A DNA stretch of 64,000 nucleotides from assembly GCA_963801985.1 (NCBI GenBank), contig CAWDGV010000006.1:124001-188000 (forward strand). The letters run 5' to 3'. A program made the translations under genes and the position numbers. This document shows, in pieces, positions 46,059 through 55,557 of this stretch (its first letter is position 1; every line of letters begins with the position of its first letter). The stretch comes from JABDQZ01 sp963801985 (GTDB lineage: Bacteria > Pseudomonadota > Gammaproteobacteria > Chromatiales > Chromatiaceae). The notes under the pieces are model-generated. The model ran no database searches. It was given only the letters and a program-made list of their open reading frames with translations, and was not told the origin of the DNA.

Positions 46059-46898
46059 ATGACTGCAAAACATTCTGCTTCCACTCAACCCCGGGCAATT
46101 CTGCTGGATATGGATGGCGTGCTTTATCACGGCGACAGCCCGCTTCCAGGCGCGATTGAATTCATGGATCATATCCAGCATATCCGGCACTGTTTTATTA
46201 CTAACAATCCGATTCGTTTACCTGAGGAAATCGCTGATCGTCTGCAACAACAGGGATTTACACGTCCCGGCCTGAACAGCATTATCACCAGCGGCGAAGC
46301 CACCGCCTCCTGGCTGGCAAAGCAGAAAAGAGGTTTTCGCTATTTTGCCGTGGGCGCAAAAGGCCTGCACCAGGCCCTGGAAAAATATGGTACCCCGGAT
46401 GAACAACGGGCCGATTTTGTCATCATTGGTGAAGGCGAGGGACTGGACTATCAAAGCCTGACAACCGGCATTAACCTGATTTTGAAAAATGGCGCCCAAC
46501 TCATCAGCACCAATCCGGATCACACGGTTGATGCCACGATCAACGGTCAACACCGGATTTTGCCCGGTGGTGGTGCGCTGGTTGCGCCTTTTATTACTGC
46601 GACCGGCGAGCACCCAATTACCATTGGAAAACCCAACCCCCTGTTGTATGAAATCGCCCTGGAACAGCTCGGGGTCATTGCAGCTGACTGCCTGATGATC
46701 GGCGACCGGCCAGACACGGATATCATCGGAGCAGCTGAACTTGGCATGCGAACAGCGCTGGTCAGAAGCGGCCGTTTTCACCCGCAAGACAACTTGCCGG
46801 ACTATTGTGATAAACCCGACTGGGATGTCAACAGCCTGGCAGAACTGCAACGCTTGCTGAGACAAACTTTCCCCGGATGGCTTGAACAGAACCAGTAA
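46059..46898 (+). CDS. HAD-superfamily (IIA, NagD-like) phosphatase
   Basis: 279 residues. HAD motif I ILLDMDGVLYHGD, motif II CFITNNP, a cap domain in the middle, and the C-terminal IGKPNPLLYEIA and MIGDRPDTDIIGAAELGMRTALV (motifs III/IV). It belongs to the group of NagD and phosphoglycolate/4-nitrophenyl phosphatase proteins. The physiological substrate is unknown. Divergent from purK and convergent with rmuC. Confidence 0.9.
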   Translation: MTAKHSASTQPRAILLDMDGVLYHGDSPLPGAIEFMDHIQHIRHCFITNNPIRLPEEIADRLQQQGFTRPGLNSIITSGEATASWLAKQKRGFRYFAVGAKGLHQALEKYGTPDEQRADFVIIGEGEGLDYQSLTTGINLILKNGAQLISTNPDHTVDATINGQHRILPGGGALVAPFITATGEHPITIGKPNPLLYEIALEQLGVIAADCLMIGDRPDTDIIGAAELGMRTALVRSGRFHPQDNLPDYCDKPDWDVNSLAELQRLLRQTFPGWLEQNQ

Positions 46899-48542
46899 TC
46901 AGTCTTCTACTGTTTCCGGCCTGCCCAGTTCAAGGTTGGCCTTTTCAACAAACTCGGCCGGCAGCTCTTTCTGCACGGAAACGCCCAGTTCCTTGAATTC
47001 GGAGGCCTGCTTGATCAGGTTGCCCCGGCCAGAATAAAGTTGCCCAACAGCTTTCTCGTAACTGTCTTTGGCTTTATCCAGCTGGGTACCAACGCTTTGC
47101 ATACTCTCAAGAAAACCGCTGAGCTTGTTATAGAATTTTTCAGCGCGGCTGGCCAGTTCTGCCGTATGTTTATTCCGGTCTTCAAACTGCCACAGCTGGC
47201 GCACGATATTCAGGCTGGTCAGCAGGGTTATTGGGGTAGCTACCAGTACATTACGTTCGATTGCCCGTTGATAAAGCGTGTCATCGTATTTCAATGCCTC
47301 AACGTAAGCTGATTCAATTGGAATAAACATGATAACCACTTCTGGGGAATTTAATCCCGGCAGACGGTAATAATCTCGATCTGCCAGCTCATTGATACGG
47401 TCACTGACGGCACGGGTGTGTTCAGCAAGCGCACTCTCCCTTTCCAGATCATTTTCAGCATTAACGTAACGTGTGTAGGCAACCAAAGAGGTCTTGGCAT
47501 CAATGATCAGGTGCTTGTCCTGCGGTAAATAAATAATCGCATCCGGTCGCTGACGGCCGTCTTCGGTTTTGATACTGACTTCCCGTTCATAATCAACCCC
47601 GGGGCGCAAACCGGAACTGTCGAGCACATTTTCCAGGATCAATTCACCCCAGTTTCCCTGAACCTTTTTCTGCCCCTGTAGCGCAGAGGTCAACTGCTCA
47701 GCCTGGTCGGTAATATCCTTGTTGAGTTTTTGCAGATGCAGCAATTCTGCCTTCAGTTCACTGCGCTGCTTTATTTCTTCGCTGTGAATATGCTCCACCT
47801 TCTCCCTGAAGCCCTTCATCTCAGACTGGATCGGGTTCAGCAAGGTCTGGATACTTTCCTTGTTAATTTCACGGAAAGCCCTGCCCTTGTTTTCAAGAAT
47901 ATCGTTTGCAAGCAGCTCAAAATCCTTTTTCATCTGTTCTTTGGCATTGTTCAGCAAGTCGATCTGGTCAGTAAACTGGTGTTGCTTTTCCTCCAGCATG
48001 GTTTTTAACTGGGTATGCTCTTCGCTCAGCTGCATATATTGATTACGTTTGTTTTCCAGCTCCTGCCGGGCCTCATTCAGCCAATCACGGTATTCATCCT
48101 TTTTTGATTCCAGCGAGACGGCCATTTCCGTGCTGCGGGCCAGCTGCTGATCCAGTTGTCTTTTTTCCTGGCTATCCCGATCTACCCGCCTTTCAAGTTG
48201 CTGCACATCAATTGTCAGGCGATTGACGTCATCAGAGAGCGATTCATTGCGGGTTTCAAGGCGACTGAGTAACAGCTCGATCTGGTGCTTATCCTGCTGC
48301 AAATTCTGCAGATAATGTTCATTCGATTCATTCTGCCTGGTCATCTCTTCCAGCTCTTGCTGGAGACGAGCCTGCGTATCCAGCAACAGTTTTTTACCGG
48401 CCCTGAAACGTATCACCAGGATCATAAGCACGACCACCAACAACAGCAGGGGCCAGATAAATGCATTGATACCGTTGGTAATCACCCATTGATCCAGCAA
48501 CTGCAGGGAATCCATTAGCTGCTTGTAGATCGTGTTTTGCAT
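46899..48542 (-). CDS. rmuC: DNA recombination protein RmuC
   Basis: 547 residues from the ATG at 48542 (CAGGA upstream). An N-terminal membrane segment (about 25-45) is followed by a long coiled coil (about 50-290) and the RmuC nuclease-like domain with GNWGELILENVLDSSGL, RPDAIIYLP, IDAKTSLVAYTRY and VIMFIPIESAYVEAL. RmuC limits inversions and is thought to be a nuclease acting on DNA secondary structures. Confidence 0.93.
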   Translation of the reverse strand: MQNTIYKQLMDSLQLLDQWVITNGINAFIWPLLLLVVVLMILVIRFRAGKKLLLDTQARLQQELEEMTRQNESNEHYLQNLQQDKHQIELLLSRLETRNESLSDDVNRLTIDVQQLERRVDRDSQEKRQLDQQLARSTEMAVSLESKKDEYRDWLNEARQELENKRNQYMQLSEEHTQLKTMLEEKQHQFTDQIDLLNNAKEQMKKDFELLANDILENKGRAFREINKESIQTLLNPIQSEMKGFREKVEHIHSEEIKQRSELKAELLHLQKLNKDITDQAEQLTSALQGQKKVQGNWGELILENVLDSSGLRPGVDYEREVSIKTEDGRQRPDAIIYLPQDKHLIIDAKTSLVAYTRYVNAENDLERESALAEHTRAVSDRINELADRDYYRLPGLNSPEVVIMFIPIESAYVEALKYDDTLYQRAIERNVLVATPITLLTSLNIVRQLWQFEDRNKHTAELASRAEKFYNKLSGFLESMQSVGTQLDKAKDSYEKAVGQLYSGRGNLIKQASEFKELGVSVQKELPAEFVEKANLELGRPETVED

Positions 48543-48757
48543 GAATTTTCCTGAAACATCATTCTTATATTGCAAGCATAACTGAATACCGACTCAATTC
48601 GTGAGCTTCAGTCACAAAAACCTTTTGGCTTACCTATCGATATGGCTCAATGCAAAAAGCAATTGAAAAATCAGTCATATTTATATTAGAATATGCGAAT
48701 ATTCTATTACTGAATTTACCTGCACTCTTCTGTGCACGGTATTTACGGGAAAACGCG

Positions 48758-50341
48758 ATGAATGACAAAAACGAAAATGACAAGCCTGAGCAAAATAACC
48801 AGGAAAAATCCGATAAATCGACGATTGAAAACCTGGTCCATATTACCGAAAAACATGCCACAGCGAATTCATCCGACCTGAACAACCGCTTACAGGAAAT
48901 TGAATCTGAACTGCGCCACTTAAATGCACGCGAAGCCGCGACCAACAAGGCATTCCGTGAATTACTTTCTGACAACAAAAAACAGTCGGCTACCCAGAAC
49001 ACACAACTGGCGGAAACGCGCGACCTGGTTAACGGCATTAGGGAAAATTACAAAAAACTGACCCAGGATTATCAACGCCTTGCAGCCGGCGCCAACCTGC
49101 TGAGCGTCAAACTGGAACACGCCCATTCCGAGATGACTACCGATATCGAGTCATTGAAAATCAGCACTCACCTACGTGCTGACGAACTGGCAGAAGGCCA
49201 GTTACAAATGATCGAGCGTGCCAACCGTATTGAGCAGAAATCTGCACAGTTGGCTGAAGACCTTGATGCCAGGGTCAATGTGATACGCTCCACAATTTCA
49301 GCACTGGAAAGCAAGCTGGCCGAAGAAATCCGGGAAGTTGCAGTTCAATCAGAACAGCGCGATGAAGCACTGACTATTCGCACCAACATGCTTGAAGAGA
49401 ATTTCTCCCAGGAAACTGACAGGCTCAGCCGGGCTGACAGGGAGCTGCATGAAAAACTTGCCAAAGAAACCAGCCTGCTACGCCACGCTGACGAGCAGCA
49501 GTCCGAAAGTATTGCTGCATTGCAGGCTAATAGTGGCAGGCTCACTGTGCTCACTGAAGACCTGCAATACCAGGCAAACGTTACTGATAGCCGCGCTAGC
49601 GATCTCGAAGACCGTAGCGATGAACTGGAACAAAACAGTGAAAAACACACTGCCCGGCTGGCACAGGTAAATAATACCGTTGACCGGCACCACAAAGGTT
49701 TTGCCATGGCCCTGGTTCTGATCGTTGTGACATTGGGCATTCTCAGTGTTTTGCAGCAGAACCGCTGGATTCAGAGCACTGACAAAGACGTCGCCTTAAA
49801 GCAGCAACTCGAAACACAGCAGACCAGTCTGGCCGCGCAGACCGTCATACAGCAGGAAACGGCCACTCGCCTGGAGACACTTGAAAACCAAAGCCAGCAG
49901 GCCGACAAATCGCTGGCCTCGACAGATGAAAAAGTCACCGAGACACTCAATCAGCTGGCACAAAGCATCAATAGTCTGCAGGAAAAAACAGATAACAACG
50001 CCAGCCGTATGAGCGCCATGTCACCTTACAGCACCTTCGGCCAGGATAATACGATTCATACGGCAAAGTGGCTGGCCCAGCAGGATCAGGAACACTACGT
50101 GGTAAGGGTTGCCACATTAGGCAGCAAGCAGGATCTTTACACCCTGGCCTATCGCTGGTCGAACCTGTTGAAGCAGAGCAATCTTTCCTACATTGAACAA
50201 CAGCAGGCAGGCAAAACCCTGTACACCTTGATTTACGGCACCTTTGCTGACAAGACACAGGCGGAACAAATCAGCAGAAGTTTACCCGTCTTCAACTATG
50301 GCAGCCGCCCTGTTGCCAGCAAGCTTGCTGAATTGATGTAA
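48758..50341 (+). CDS. membrane coiled-coil protein with C-terminal SPOR-like domain
   Basis: 527 residues from the ATG at 48758 (ACGGGA upstream); a longer frame starts at 48650. Residues about 1-320 are charged and coiled-coil. One membrane segment (GFAMALVLIVVTLGILSVL, about 325-343) follows, then another coiled coil and a C-terminal domain with HYVVRVATLGSKQDLYTLAY and LYTLIYGTFADKTQAEQISR, which resembles peptidoglycan-binding SPOR domains. A large cytoplasmic coiled coil coupled to the cell wall suggests a scaffold in cell division or envelope, but no function is known. Divergent from rmuC. Confidence 0.75.
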   Translation: MNDKNENDKPEQNNQEKSDKSTIENLVHITEKHATANSSDLNNRLQEIESELRHLNAREAATNKAFRELLSDNKKQSATQNTQLAETRDLVNGIRENYKKLTQDYQRLAAGANLLSVKLEHAHSEMTTDIESLKISTHLRADELAEGQLQMIERANRIEQKSAQLAEDLDARVNVIRSTISALESKLAEEIREVAVQSEQRDEALTIRTNMLEENFSQETDRLSRADRELHEKLAKETSLLRHADEQQSESIAALQANSGRLTVLTEDLQYQANVTDSRASDLEDRSDELEQNSEKHTARLAQVNNTVDRHHKGFAMALVLIVVTLGILSVLQQNRWIQSTDKDVALKQQLETQQTSLAAQTVIQQETATRLETLENQSQQADKSLASTDEKVTETLNQLAQSINSLQEKTDNNASRMSAMSPYSTFGQDNTIHTAKWLAQQDQEHYVVRVATLGSKQDLYTLAYRWSNLLKQSNLSYIEQQQAGKTLYTLIYGTFADKTQAEQISRSLPVFNYGSRPVASKLAELM

Positions 50342-50345
50342 AAAA

Positions 50346-51260
50346 TTATTTGCACTTTACCGTATTCGGTAAATGCTTGCGGATAGTATCAGCCAGCACC
50401 TCGATAGCCTGTTTGCGGGGAAAGGTTCTGCGGAAAACGAGGCGCACGGTGCGATAGGCATCATTGAGGTCGAGCTTGCGCGCAATAATCCCTGAACCGG
50501 TCATCCACGAACCCTGCATCGTCAATGCCGGTACCAGGGTGCTGCCATAACCGGCGCTGACCAGTTGCAACAATGTCTCCAGGCTGGCCGCCCTCAGCGA
50601 TGCCGTTTCCTCACTTAAACTCTGCTCGTCCACGCGACAGACATCCATTACCTGGCGCGCCAGGCAGTGTCCTTCCGCCAGCAATAATAAATCCAGTTTT
50701 TTCAGGTCGCGCCGCGTAATCTCATCCTTGGTGTAAAGCTCGTGATCAGCCGGGTGCGCCAGCCAGAATGGTTCATCAAACAGCAGGATTTCCTCCAGGT
50801 CAGGATCAGTGTTAGCGGTACCCAGAATCGCGACATCCAGCTGGTGGGCCTGCAATTCAGCAACCAGGTGGTCTGTCGTCTCTTCATGTAATACCAGCCT
50901 CATTTGTTCATACTGCTGTTTCAATGGCATCAGGATCAATGGCATCAGGTAAGGACTGATCGTGTGAATCGCACCTACCCTTAACGGACCCGCCAGCGGA
51001 TCATTATGTGCACGGCTTATCTGCACAATAGCATCCGCCTGCTCCATCATCAGCTTGGCGTGCTGCAGCACCAGTTCACCAATCGGCGTAATCGATACCG
51101 AGCGATTGGTTCGCTCGAACAGGCTGACTCCCAGTTCATCTTCCAGTTTTTTCAGCTGGCCGCTCAAAGTGGGCTGACTGACAAAACAGCGTTCTGCCGC
51201 CTTACCGAAATGCAGGGTTTCAGCAACGGCAATCATGTATTTGAAGTCACGCAGATTCAT
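50346..51260 (-). CDS. oxyR: hydrogen peroxide sensor OxyR (LysR family)
   Basis: 304-residue LysR-type regulator. The helix-turn-helix is AAERCFVSQPTLSGQLKKLEDELG. The redox cysteines are in GHCLARQVMDVC, at the spacing of C199 and C208 in E. coli OxyR, and the pocket stretch SLETLLQLVSAGYGSTLVPAL also matches. It activates peroxide defence genes when oxidised. It overlaps neither neighbour and ends 4 bases from the convergent SPOR-like gene. Confidence 0.93.
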   Translation of the reverse strand: MNLRDFKYMIAVAETLHFGKAAERCFVSQPTLSGQLKKLEDELGVSLFERTNRSVSITPIGELVLQHAKLMMEQADAIVQISRAHNDPLAGPLRVGAIHTISPYLMPLILMPLKQQYEQMRLVLHEETTDHLVAELQAHQLDVAILGTANTDPDLEEILLFDEPFWLAHPADHELYTKDEITRRDLKKLDLLLLAEGHCLARQVMDVCRVDEQSLSEETASLRAASLETLLQLVSAGYGSTLVPALTMQGSWMTGSGIIARKLDLNDAYRTVRLVFRRTFPRKQAIEVLADTIRKHLPNTVKCK

Positions 51261-51265
51261 AGGTA

Positions 51266-51916
51266 TTAATTACAAAGTTTTGTGTAATGTTTTTCCAGCG
51301 CATCATACAGATCCTGCTGGAATCTCGGACTGTCGGAATCCAGCTTTGCAGCTGTCTCAACCAGGTATTCGTTATCTTCCCTGCCATCCCACAGTTTTTG
51401 ATAGGTACCCTGCTTGTAACCGTGATCCTGACGGAAAAAATTCAGTACATTTTTTCCAATATAACCGCGATACAAATCATCCAGACTCAGGGAAACCGCT
51501 GCGAGCAGCCCGGTAAACTCCTGTACTGCCGCAGCTTTTTTATCCAGCGTCTGTCTTGCAAGGGATTCGATTGCCAGACGGATGTCCTGTTGCTCATGCT
51601 GTTGGTCAAAAAAGCCCAGCAGCTGATCAGCAATCAGCTCAGCATCCGTTTGCGATTCCAGTAAATCACTCAGGATAAAATGCCAGATATCAACAGTTTC
51701 CAGGATGACCTGTTCCATATCCGGCTGCTGATGTTTCCACCACTTCCAGCCGTAATGATCCAGCATTTCAGCACATTCTATCCAGATCGCCCGATACCAT
51801 TCATTTCCCGCTGTACGCCAATCAGGATTTATGCGGCTGTTCATCGCATCCTGCAACTCAAGCATTTTCAATATTTTATTTTTCAAGACCGTTTCTCGCT
51901 GGTTATTCTTATTCAT
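51266..51916 (-). CDS. dUTPase-like all-alpha nucleotide pyrophosphatase
   Basis: 216 residues from the ATG at 51916. Motifs WIECAEMLDHYGWKWWK, ETVDIWHFILSDLL and YIGKNVLNFFRQDHGYKQGTY fit the dimeric dUTPase family (dUTPase_2, MazG-like fold), with Glu/Asp clusters that bind magnesium. It would hydrolyse dUTP to dUMP. It lies 5 bases downstream of oxyR in the direction shown and overlaps the HIT-like gene if the longer start at 51940 is used. Confidence 0.85.
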   Translation of the reverse strand: MNKNNQRETVLKNKILKMLELQDAMNSRINPDWRTAGNEWYRAIWIECAEMLDHYGWKWWKHQQPDMEQVILETVDIWHFILSDLLESQTDAELIADQLLGFFDQQHEQQDIRLAIESLARQTLDKKAAAVQEFTGLLAAVSLSLDDLYRGYIGKNVLNFFRQDHGYKQGTYQKLWDGREDNEYLVETAAKLDSDSPRFQQDLYDALEKHYTKLCN

Positions 51917-51932
51917 AATTCTTGCCCGCCTT

Positions 51933-52973
51933 TCAGGCACGCCGTAATTTCATCATTTCTGCTTCTATGGCAGCAGTATCCAGGGCTTCAAAATTGACCC
52001 GGGATGTTGTTGCTATTGAACCTGAAATTTCTGACCATGCAAACCCGCCTGTCCAGTTACTGTGTGCATAACTTCCCTGAAAAGCCCGGTTCATACAGTA
52101 CATTTCTCCATTACGGTATAGCAGATTATAGGGAATATCCGCCTGATGCAGAGTTTGCAGGTATTCCCAGGCTTCATCACACTGAATAAATTTCCTGCAG
52201 GCCAGCGGGTAATGCATGCTGCCGCCATTATGTTCCCAGCAGGACAGCTCTACAGGATATTTCTTTTTTGAAACGAATGACTGGAAATGCTGGTGATTTA
52301 CTGATGCATAGGCACCCAGGGAGTTATACCCCATTGCCATTGGCAGATTCGCGCCCGCCACATGCAAAAATTGCCAGACCAGCTCATGATCAGGCTTTTC
52401 CAGCAATTGTGGTTTATTCGCATCCGGTTCAATGACGAACAGACCATGCAGGCTGGCAAAAGGAAATTTATTATACAGCAGCTTTACATTTCGACCGGCA
52501 ATAGCCCCCTGCCAAAATACCTCTTTTTGCAGAAAGGGCTTGTTAAAGTTAAATCCATTCTCATCGAAGGTTTCCGATATCGTTACAAATTTTCGATCTG
52601 CATTTCTTGGCGGACGGAATGAGCGCAGCTGGTTGTACTGCAACTGCCAGATACCCTGCATGCGATGCTCGGTTAAGTTCAGGGCATCGAAACCCACTGC
52701 CATCAATTGTTTAAAGACGGCAACATCATCCACTGCAGATTCTTTTACAATTTCGTTATCCTGCTGGAACTGCTTGGTCCACTCTTTAAAACGCTCAGCC
52801 AGCGGCTGCTTCAGACGCTGGTAAATTTCGGGTTCAAAAGTGGCATTGGCCAGAACCAGTATAAAAGCACCCAGTTCAGCAGATTGCAGCATATTTTCCA
52901 GGCCCAGGATAAAGGCCTGTCGGAAGCGCTCTTCAGATGTAAATAGCGCATCAAGTTCCAATGACAGCTCCAT
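51933..52973 (-). CDS. HIT/GalT-superfamily nucleotidyltransferase-like protein
   Basis: 346 residues from the ATG at 52973, just after the yidD stop. The catalytic stretch appears to be ASVNHQHFQSFV (HxHxx type), preceded by YNKFPFASLHGLFV and MAMGYNSLGAY. This agrees with galactose-1-phosphate uridylyltransferase, Ap4A phosphorylase or GDP-hexose phosphorylase relatives. The precise substrate cannot be given. It lies in a yidD, HIT, dUTPase run of genes on the minus strand. Confidence 0.65.
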   Translation of the reverse strand: MELSLELDALFTSEERFRQAFILGLENMLQSAELGAFILVLANATFEPEIYQRLKQPLAERFKEWTKQFQQDNEIVKESAVDDVAVFKQLMAVGFDALNLTEHRMQGIWQLQYNQLRSFRPPRNADRKFVTISETFDENGFNFNKPFLQKEVFWQGAIAGRNVKLLYNKFPFASLHGLFVIEPDANKPQLLEKPDHELVWQFLHVAGANLPMAMGYNSLGAYASVNHQHFQSFVSKKKYPVELSCWEHNGGSMHYPLACRKFIQCDEAWEYLQTLHQADIPYNLLYRNGEMYCMNRAFQGSYAHSNWTGGFAWSEISGSIATTSRVNFEALDTAAIEAEMMKLRRA

Positions 52974-52975
52974 AA

Positions 52976-53224
52976 TCAATGGTCATGCGTGCAACATTTT
53001 TTTTCGTGTGGATCATCAGGGACCGGGTCAAAACCACCCTCATGAAAAGGGTGACAGCGCGACAGGCGTTTTATACCCATCCAGGTTCCTCTAAATGCGC
53101 CAAAACGTTCAATGGCTTCGGACATGTAAGAGGAACAACTCGGATAGTAACGACAGTTATTTCCCAGCACAGGACTTAACACTGTGCTGTAAACTTTCAC
53201 CAGAAATATCAAAAATCGCTTCAT
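52976..53224 (-). CDS. yidD: membrane protein insertion efficiency factor YidD
   Basis: 82 residues, with LVKVYSTVLSPVLGNNCRYYPSC in pieces and the conserved SSYMSEAIERFGAFRGTWMGIKRLSRCHPFHEGGFDPVP. It assists insertion of membrane proteins through YidC. A His- and Cys-rich C-terminus (EKKCCTHDH) may bind metal. It is usually near rnpA and yidC, but here it stands apart. Confidence 0.93.
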   Translation of the reverse strand: MKRFLIFLVKVYSTVLSPVLGNNCRYYPSCSSYMSEAIERFGAFRGTWMGIKRLSRCHPFHEGGFDPVPDDPHEKKCCTHDH

Positions 53225-53319
53225 CACCCTATCCCGCCGAAGCTATTTTGGGAGTGCTTTGTCCCGGCAGTTTTGGTAGCTTCAACTTCTATAAATACAT
53301 CATACAATAAATCATCCCG

Positions 53320-53880
53320 ATGAATGGCAGTCTTTTCCTCTCCCCCGAACAACCACAAGCAGGCTTCGATGACCTCGTTGCATTGAAAAACTGCCTGCTT
53401 GAACTGGGCCTGATGAGTAACCACAGCACCGGCAAAGATGCAGACAGTTACCTGTGTGGTGACAGTTTTGCCCAGATGGTTACCTTTATGGGCTGTTCCC
53501 CTCACCTTGTGTTTGAACCACCAGCTGACGGCAGTGACAGGTACTGCCATATCCGCTTGCATCACTTCAGCGAAATTCAGCTGTTAACCGGTCAGCAGAC
53601 CGCGCCACCAAGATGCCCTGCCTGCCGATTCAGAATTGCCGAATGGCGCGAAATGCTTGATGGCTGGAACAGTGAAACTCTCACCAGTAACTGGCAATGC
53701 CCAAAGTGCAACAAAAAATCTGCCGCTTATGAACTTGACTGGCGCCAGAGTGGAGGGGCCGGCAGGTTATTCATCGAAATCAGGAATATATTTCCCGGCG
53801 AAGCGGTGCCAGTTGACCGGTTAATGACGAAACTGCAGGAAGTCTCTGGTGAAAAGTGGCGCTATTTCTACCTTGTGTAA
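53320..53880 (+). CDS. zinc-ribbon protein of unknown function
   Basis: 186 residues. Two cysteine pairs, CPAC near residue 99 and CPKC near residue 127, could bind one zinc. The N-terminal half has TFMGCSPHLVFEPPADGSDRYCHI in pieces, and the C-terminal part has NIFPGEAVPVDRLM. No named family was recognised, but the composition and position in the right frame support a real gene. Divergent from yidD. Confidence 0.7.
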   Translation: MNGSLFLSPEQPQAGFDDLVALKNCLLELGLMSNHSTGKDADSYLCGDSFAQMVTFMGCSPHLVFEPPADGSDRYCHIRLHHFSEIQLLTGQQTAPPRCPACRFRIAEWREMLDGWNSETLTSNWQCPKCNKKSAAYELDWRQSGGAGRLFIEIRNIFPGEAVPVDRLMTKLQEVSGEKWRYFYLV

Positions 53881-54015
53881 TATGCCTGCATTTCAGTAAT
53901 GCCTGTCAGCTCCGCGCAGTAAAAAACCGGGCCTGAATCGACCTGCACATAATAAATGACGATTCGAGCACATGATTAACACGGAATGTAAGCCAATATT
54001 GACCTGTGTCAAAGC

Positions 54016-55554
54016 TCAGGCGACAATCCAGCGATTCTTCCCTTCCCGCTTAGCCTTGTACAAAGCCTGGTCTGCTCTTTCAAAAACATCTGACGGTGTA
54101 TCACCATGCTGAAACACACTCAAACCACCTGAAATCGTCATCCGAATTTCTTCATCATTTGCTTTCAGGACAGTACGTTCAACACGTTGTCGCATTTTTT
54201 CAGCTGCCTGCCTGGCTCCCTCGATATCGGTCCCCACAAGCAATACAACAAATTCCTCACCGCCATAACGACCAATAAAGTCAGTTTCCCGCAGGCTCTC
54301 CTTGAGCTTTCCCGCCATAGCTTTGAGAGCCTTATCACCAGAACGATGCCCATACTGATCATTGATTTTTTTGAAATCATCAATATCCCAGACCATCATG
54401 ATTAATGACTCGCCATACCTTTTCCAGCGCGAATATTCCTGCTCCATGCGTTCATCATATGCCTGTCGGTTCGGCAGGCCTGTTACAGCATCTTTCACCG
54501 CCCTGACATTGGCTTCAAGCATCTGCTTTTTCAAACCCTCTGCCTCGGCCTCTAGCAGGGACAGTTGTTCACGTAATTCCTGCTCACGCTGCCGGGCCTG
54601 TTCATGGCGTTCTTCATCGCCTTGCAAATGGGCAGAAACTTTTGACTGAATAATATCCAGACGCTCTGCAACCGAGGCCTTGAGCTGGCCGAGGTCAGTG
54701 ACACTCTGCATGCTACTGGATAGACCATCGACCTGCTCGGTCATCGACTCACCCAACTCGCGCCCACTCTGAAGAGAAGCTTCACGCAAAGCATTGACAC
54801 CCTGCACAAAGCCATCAAGTTCCTGCAACCGATAAGACAATTGCGACAGGAAATCTTCGGCTGACTTTACTTCCGATTGAAAATTGGACAGGGCATCAAC
54901 AACGATCTCGTTAACCCGCGTGATCACCTTGACCCACATATCGGTCGAAGCACCCTCATCCAGCTGCCCAACCAGGTGATTAATTTCAGGCTCAATCGGG
55001 TTTGGCCATTTCAGATCAACCAGTAATGCCTTGAGAATAGTGTTGGGTTTTCCAGTAAAATCCTTTTCCTGGCTGAATAGTTTGGAAAACAGCCCACTTT
55101 TTTTCTTTACAGTGGTATCTGCTGATTGCCTGACAACACCACCAAGCAATACAACCAGTTCATCGATGGCCTTGTCAGAAGCACTTGAAGGGTCTGATAC
55201 CAGTTTCTTCCAAAGCCCCCGTGCTTTTTTGGTATCGCCAGCCTCAAGTGAAGTATGTGCCAGCAGGCGATCAAAAGGGTCTTCGGCTTTCTGCGCATCA
55301 GCAGTGCGGATCATCGCATCCGACAAATCATCCAGCTTTTTGCGAATATCGGGACCGCAGTCTTTTTTAACAGTTTCGTGAATTCGATCGATATAGGGAT
55401 CCAGCGCACTATCCAGGCCCTTAACTGACATTGCCAGCCTGATCAGCGTCCTGCAGAAAATTTTCTGTGTCTCTTCACTCACCCGTTGCAATGAGTCATG
55501 CTCTAAAGACAGGGTACGAAATTTTTCCTTCAAGTCATTTTCATGATTTGCCAT
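54016..55554 (-). CDS. diguanylate cyclase (GGDEF domain)
   Basis: 512 residues. A long N-terminal region (about 1-335), helical and partly coiled coil, precedes the GGDEF domain with GLPNRQAYDERM, DIDDFKKINDQYGHRSGD and the catalytic GRYGGEEFVVLLVG (GGEEF near residue 430). It makes cyclic di-GMP. No inhibitory RxxD site was clearly seen. No membrane segment, so cytoplasmic. Confidence 0.9.
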   Translation of the reverse strand: MANHENDLKEKFRTLSLEHDSLQRVSEETQKIFCRTLIRLAMSVKGLDSALDPYIDRIHETVKKDCGPDIRKKLDDLSDAMIRTADAQKAEDPFDRLLAHTSLEAGDTKKARGLWKKLVSDPSSASDKAIDELVVLLGGVVRQSADTTVKKKSGLFSKLFSQEKDFTGKPNTILKALLVDLKWPNPIEPEINHLVGQLDEGASTDMWVKVITRVNEIVVDALSNFQSEVKSAEDFLSQLSYRLQELDGFVQGVNALREASLQSGRELGESMTEQVDGLSSSMQSVTDLGQLKASVAERLDIIQSKVSAHLQGDEERHEQARQREQELREQLSLLEAEAEGLKKQMLEANVRAVKDAVTGLPNRQAYDERMEQEYSRWKRYGESLIMMVWDIDDFKKINDQYGHRSGDKALKAMAGKLKESLRETDFIGRYGGEEFVVLLVGTDIEGARQAAEKMRQRVERTVLKANDEEIRMTISGGLSVFQHGDTPSDVFERADQALYKAKREGKNRWIVA

Positions 55555-55557
55555 TTT

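Noticed and set aside
53224..53565. Minus-strand open frame of 113 codons
   Set aside because: It is antisense to the zinc-ribbon gene and shows no domain or ribosome site.
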